Positions 23,003 through 23,917 of a DNA stretch of 23,917 bases are shown here, in pieces. The position numbers and the translations under genes were made by a program. The DNA is from CAZGKX01 sp964525945 (GTDB lineage: Bacteria; Pseudomonadota; Gammaproteobacteria; Legionellales; Legionellaceae), in assembly GCA_964525945.1 (NCBI GenBank), contig CAZGKX010000043.1, positions 1-23,917 of the forward strand, written 5' to 3'. The notes beneath the pieces are model-generated. The model searched no databases and was not told the DNA's origin. It saw nothing but the letters and a program-made list of their open reading frames with translations. Every line of letters begins with the position of its first letter. Within the stretch, counting starts at the first letter, position 1.

Positions 23003-23008
23003 TATAAT
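23003..23008 (+). promoter_or_regulatory. Possible -10 (TATAAT) just before the PCMT-like gene
   Basis: A consensus TATAAT lies 12 bases before the ATG at 23021. If used, the transcript would start only about six bases before the start codon, giving a nearly leaderless mRNA. No good -35 is seen at the usual distance, so this may be coincidental or the gene may start at a different codon. Confidence 0.3.
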
Positions 23009-23020
23009 AGTGAGCTTTCA

Positions 23021-23674
23021 ATGAGTCGTGAAATTGCTTTAAATAATATGATTACTCAACAATTGAGAACAGGTGATGTGCTGGATGCCTCTATTTTGGA
23101 ATTGTACCAAACATTGCCCAGAGAAACGTTTTTACCTGTCCAATACCAGGCTTTTGCATATTCAGACATGCAAATTCCTTTGAATCATAACCAACGCATG
23201 TTAACACCATTGGAAGAAGGTAAAGTGTTACAAGCATTGGCCTTAACAGGCAACGAAACGGTGTTAGAAGTGGGTACCGGCACCGGCTTTCTCACCGCTT
23301 TGTTGAGCCGTTTGTGTAAAAAAGTTATCAGTATTGATTGCTTTGCGGACATGACTGCGATGGCCCGCCAAAACTTGGCCGCGCATCAGTGCACCAACGT
23401 TGAACTCATTACTGGCGATGCTTGCAATGGCTGGCTTGATTTAGCCCCCTTTGACGCCATTGTTTTTACCGGAGCCATTGAATCCATTACCCAAACACAC
23501 CGTTTACAAGTTTTACCGGGTGGTAAATTGTTTGCTATCGTTGGTAAAGAACCCGTGATGGAAGGTCAATTGCACAGCCTCGATCATGCCGATAACTGGC
23601 AACATCAAGTTATTTTTGACACCAACATCCCACCTTTAATCAACAAATTAAAGCATAAAGATTTCGTATTCTAG
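23021..23674 (+). CDS. PCMT-fold methyltransferase (protein-L-isoaspartate O-methyltransferase family)
   Basis: 217 residues from ATG 23021, the start where family similarity begins (SREIALNNMITQQLRTGDVLD); the frame is open back to 22928, but those 31 residues look non-conserved. SAM-binding motif I is VLEVGTGTGFLTALL (81-95), followed by VISIDCF and the ELITGDACNGW acidic loop, so it is a class I methyltransferase of the PCMT fold. The loop that in true Pcm reads GQTIS is NQRMLTPLEEG here, so repair of isoaspartyl residues is doubtful; the substrate is unknown. It lies nine bases upstream of tolC, a pairing I recall from other Legionella-like genomes, which suggests an envelope-related or at least co-transcribed role. 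It is divergent from kbl. Confidence 0.82.
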   Translation: MSREIALNNMITQQLRTGDVLDASILELYQTLPRETFLPVQYQAFAYSDMQIPLNHNQRMLTPLEEGKVLQALALTGNETVLEVGTGTGFLTALLSRLCKKVISIDCFADMTAMARQNLAAHQCTNVELITGDACNGWLDLAPFDAIVFTGAIESITQTHRLQVLPGGKLFAIVGKEPVMEGQLHSLDHADNWQHQVIFDTNIPPLINKLKHKDFVF

Positions 23675-23683
23675 GACTAGTGT

Positions 23684-23917
23684 ATGAAGTTATACAAAAA
23701 GACACTGGGGTTATTGTTGGGTTTTAGCCTTTCCCCCTCACTATTTGCAGCAGATTTGATGGACGTTTATCAGCAGGCGTTAAACAGCGATCCTGCTTTT
23801 AAAGCAGCCTACAGTTTGTATCTCTCACAAAGCGAAGCAATCCCCCAAGCATGGTCTGCCCTTTTGCCGCAAGTTGCCATCAACGCCTTAGCAGGTCGAT
23901 CAGGACAAACCGTAGAC
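23684..23917 (+). CDS. tolC: Outer-membrane channel protein TolC (N-terminal part, cut by window edge)
   Basis: The first 78 codons of a longer gene. A signal peptide (MKLYKKTLGLLLGFSLSPSLFA) ends at SLFA, and the mature protein begins ADLMDVYQQALNSDPAFKAA, the standard TolC start in which the first helix of the outer-membrane efflux repeat begins. LLPQVAINA follows, also typical of the family. TolC forms the trimeric outer-membrane exit duct for RND/MFS/ABC pumps and type I secretion. The start has AGGA seven bases upstream and follows the methyltransferase stop by nine bases, so the two are co-transcribed. The rest lies outside the window. Confidence 0.93.
   Translation, partial: MKLYKKTLGLLLGFSLSPSLFAADLMDVYQQALNSDPAFKAAYSLYLSQSEAIPQAWSALLPQVAINALAGRSGQTVD

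Overview
The window looks like a draft-assembly fragment of a gammaproteobacterial chromosome, most probably from the order Legionellales (Legionella/Coxiella/Aquicella-like). The evidence is a conserved recA-recX-alaS cluster diverging from valS, a DotI/IcmL-family protein (a family tied to the Dot/Icm type IVB secretion system), two adjacent proteins that resemble Dot/Icm effectors, and a moderate A+T bias. No ribosomal RNA gene, tRNA gene, CRISPR array or complete insertion sequence was seen. Species assignment is inference.

Layout. (1) 1-3750: a truncated gene of unknown function at the left edge, a DHA2-type drug-efflux transporter, then on the minus strand the flagellar sigma factor fliA and a tiny Thivi_2564-type membrane protein. 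A small secreted cysteine-rich peptide follows on the plus strand. fliA is interrupted by a 10-N scaffold gap that appears to be purely artificial: deleting the Ns and a duplicated triplet restores the family sequence. A 13-base motif containing CTATACTAAA sits upstream of fliA and of the small membrane protein, and a related box precedes the secreted peptide; all resemble sigma-S/sigma-70 -10 elements.
(2) 3837-10812: informational core. recA, recX and alaS form one tightly coupled minus-strand operon; valS runs the other way from a short divergent promoter region.
(3) 10845-14434: a 173-bp miniature inverted-repeat element flanked by a 7-bp direct repeat, then two probable effector genes: an alpha/beta hydrolase with cysteine in the nucleophile elbow, and a DXD glycosyltransferase. 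This is the most accessory-looking part of the window.
(4) 14483-18962: an OPT-family oligopeptide transporter with an SDR oxidoreductase immediately upstream in the same operon, a secreted proline-rich IcmL-like protein, and an L,D-transpeptidase lipoprotein. A second miniature inverted-repeat element (145 bp) lies just upstream of the transpeptidase.
(5) 18971-22886: kbl-tdh-ettA in one minus-strand operon, joining the two-step threonine to glycine plus acetyl-CoA pathway to the ABC-F translation factor EttA.
(6) 23021-23917: a PCMT-fold methyltransferase followed by tolC, which runs off the right edge.

The housekeeping genes are ordinary. The points most worth following up are the Cys-nucleophile hydrolase and glycosyltransferase pair beside the MITE, the periplasmic IcmL-like protein, the two MITE-like elements, the shared promoter motif, and the small secreted Cys peptide.
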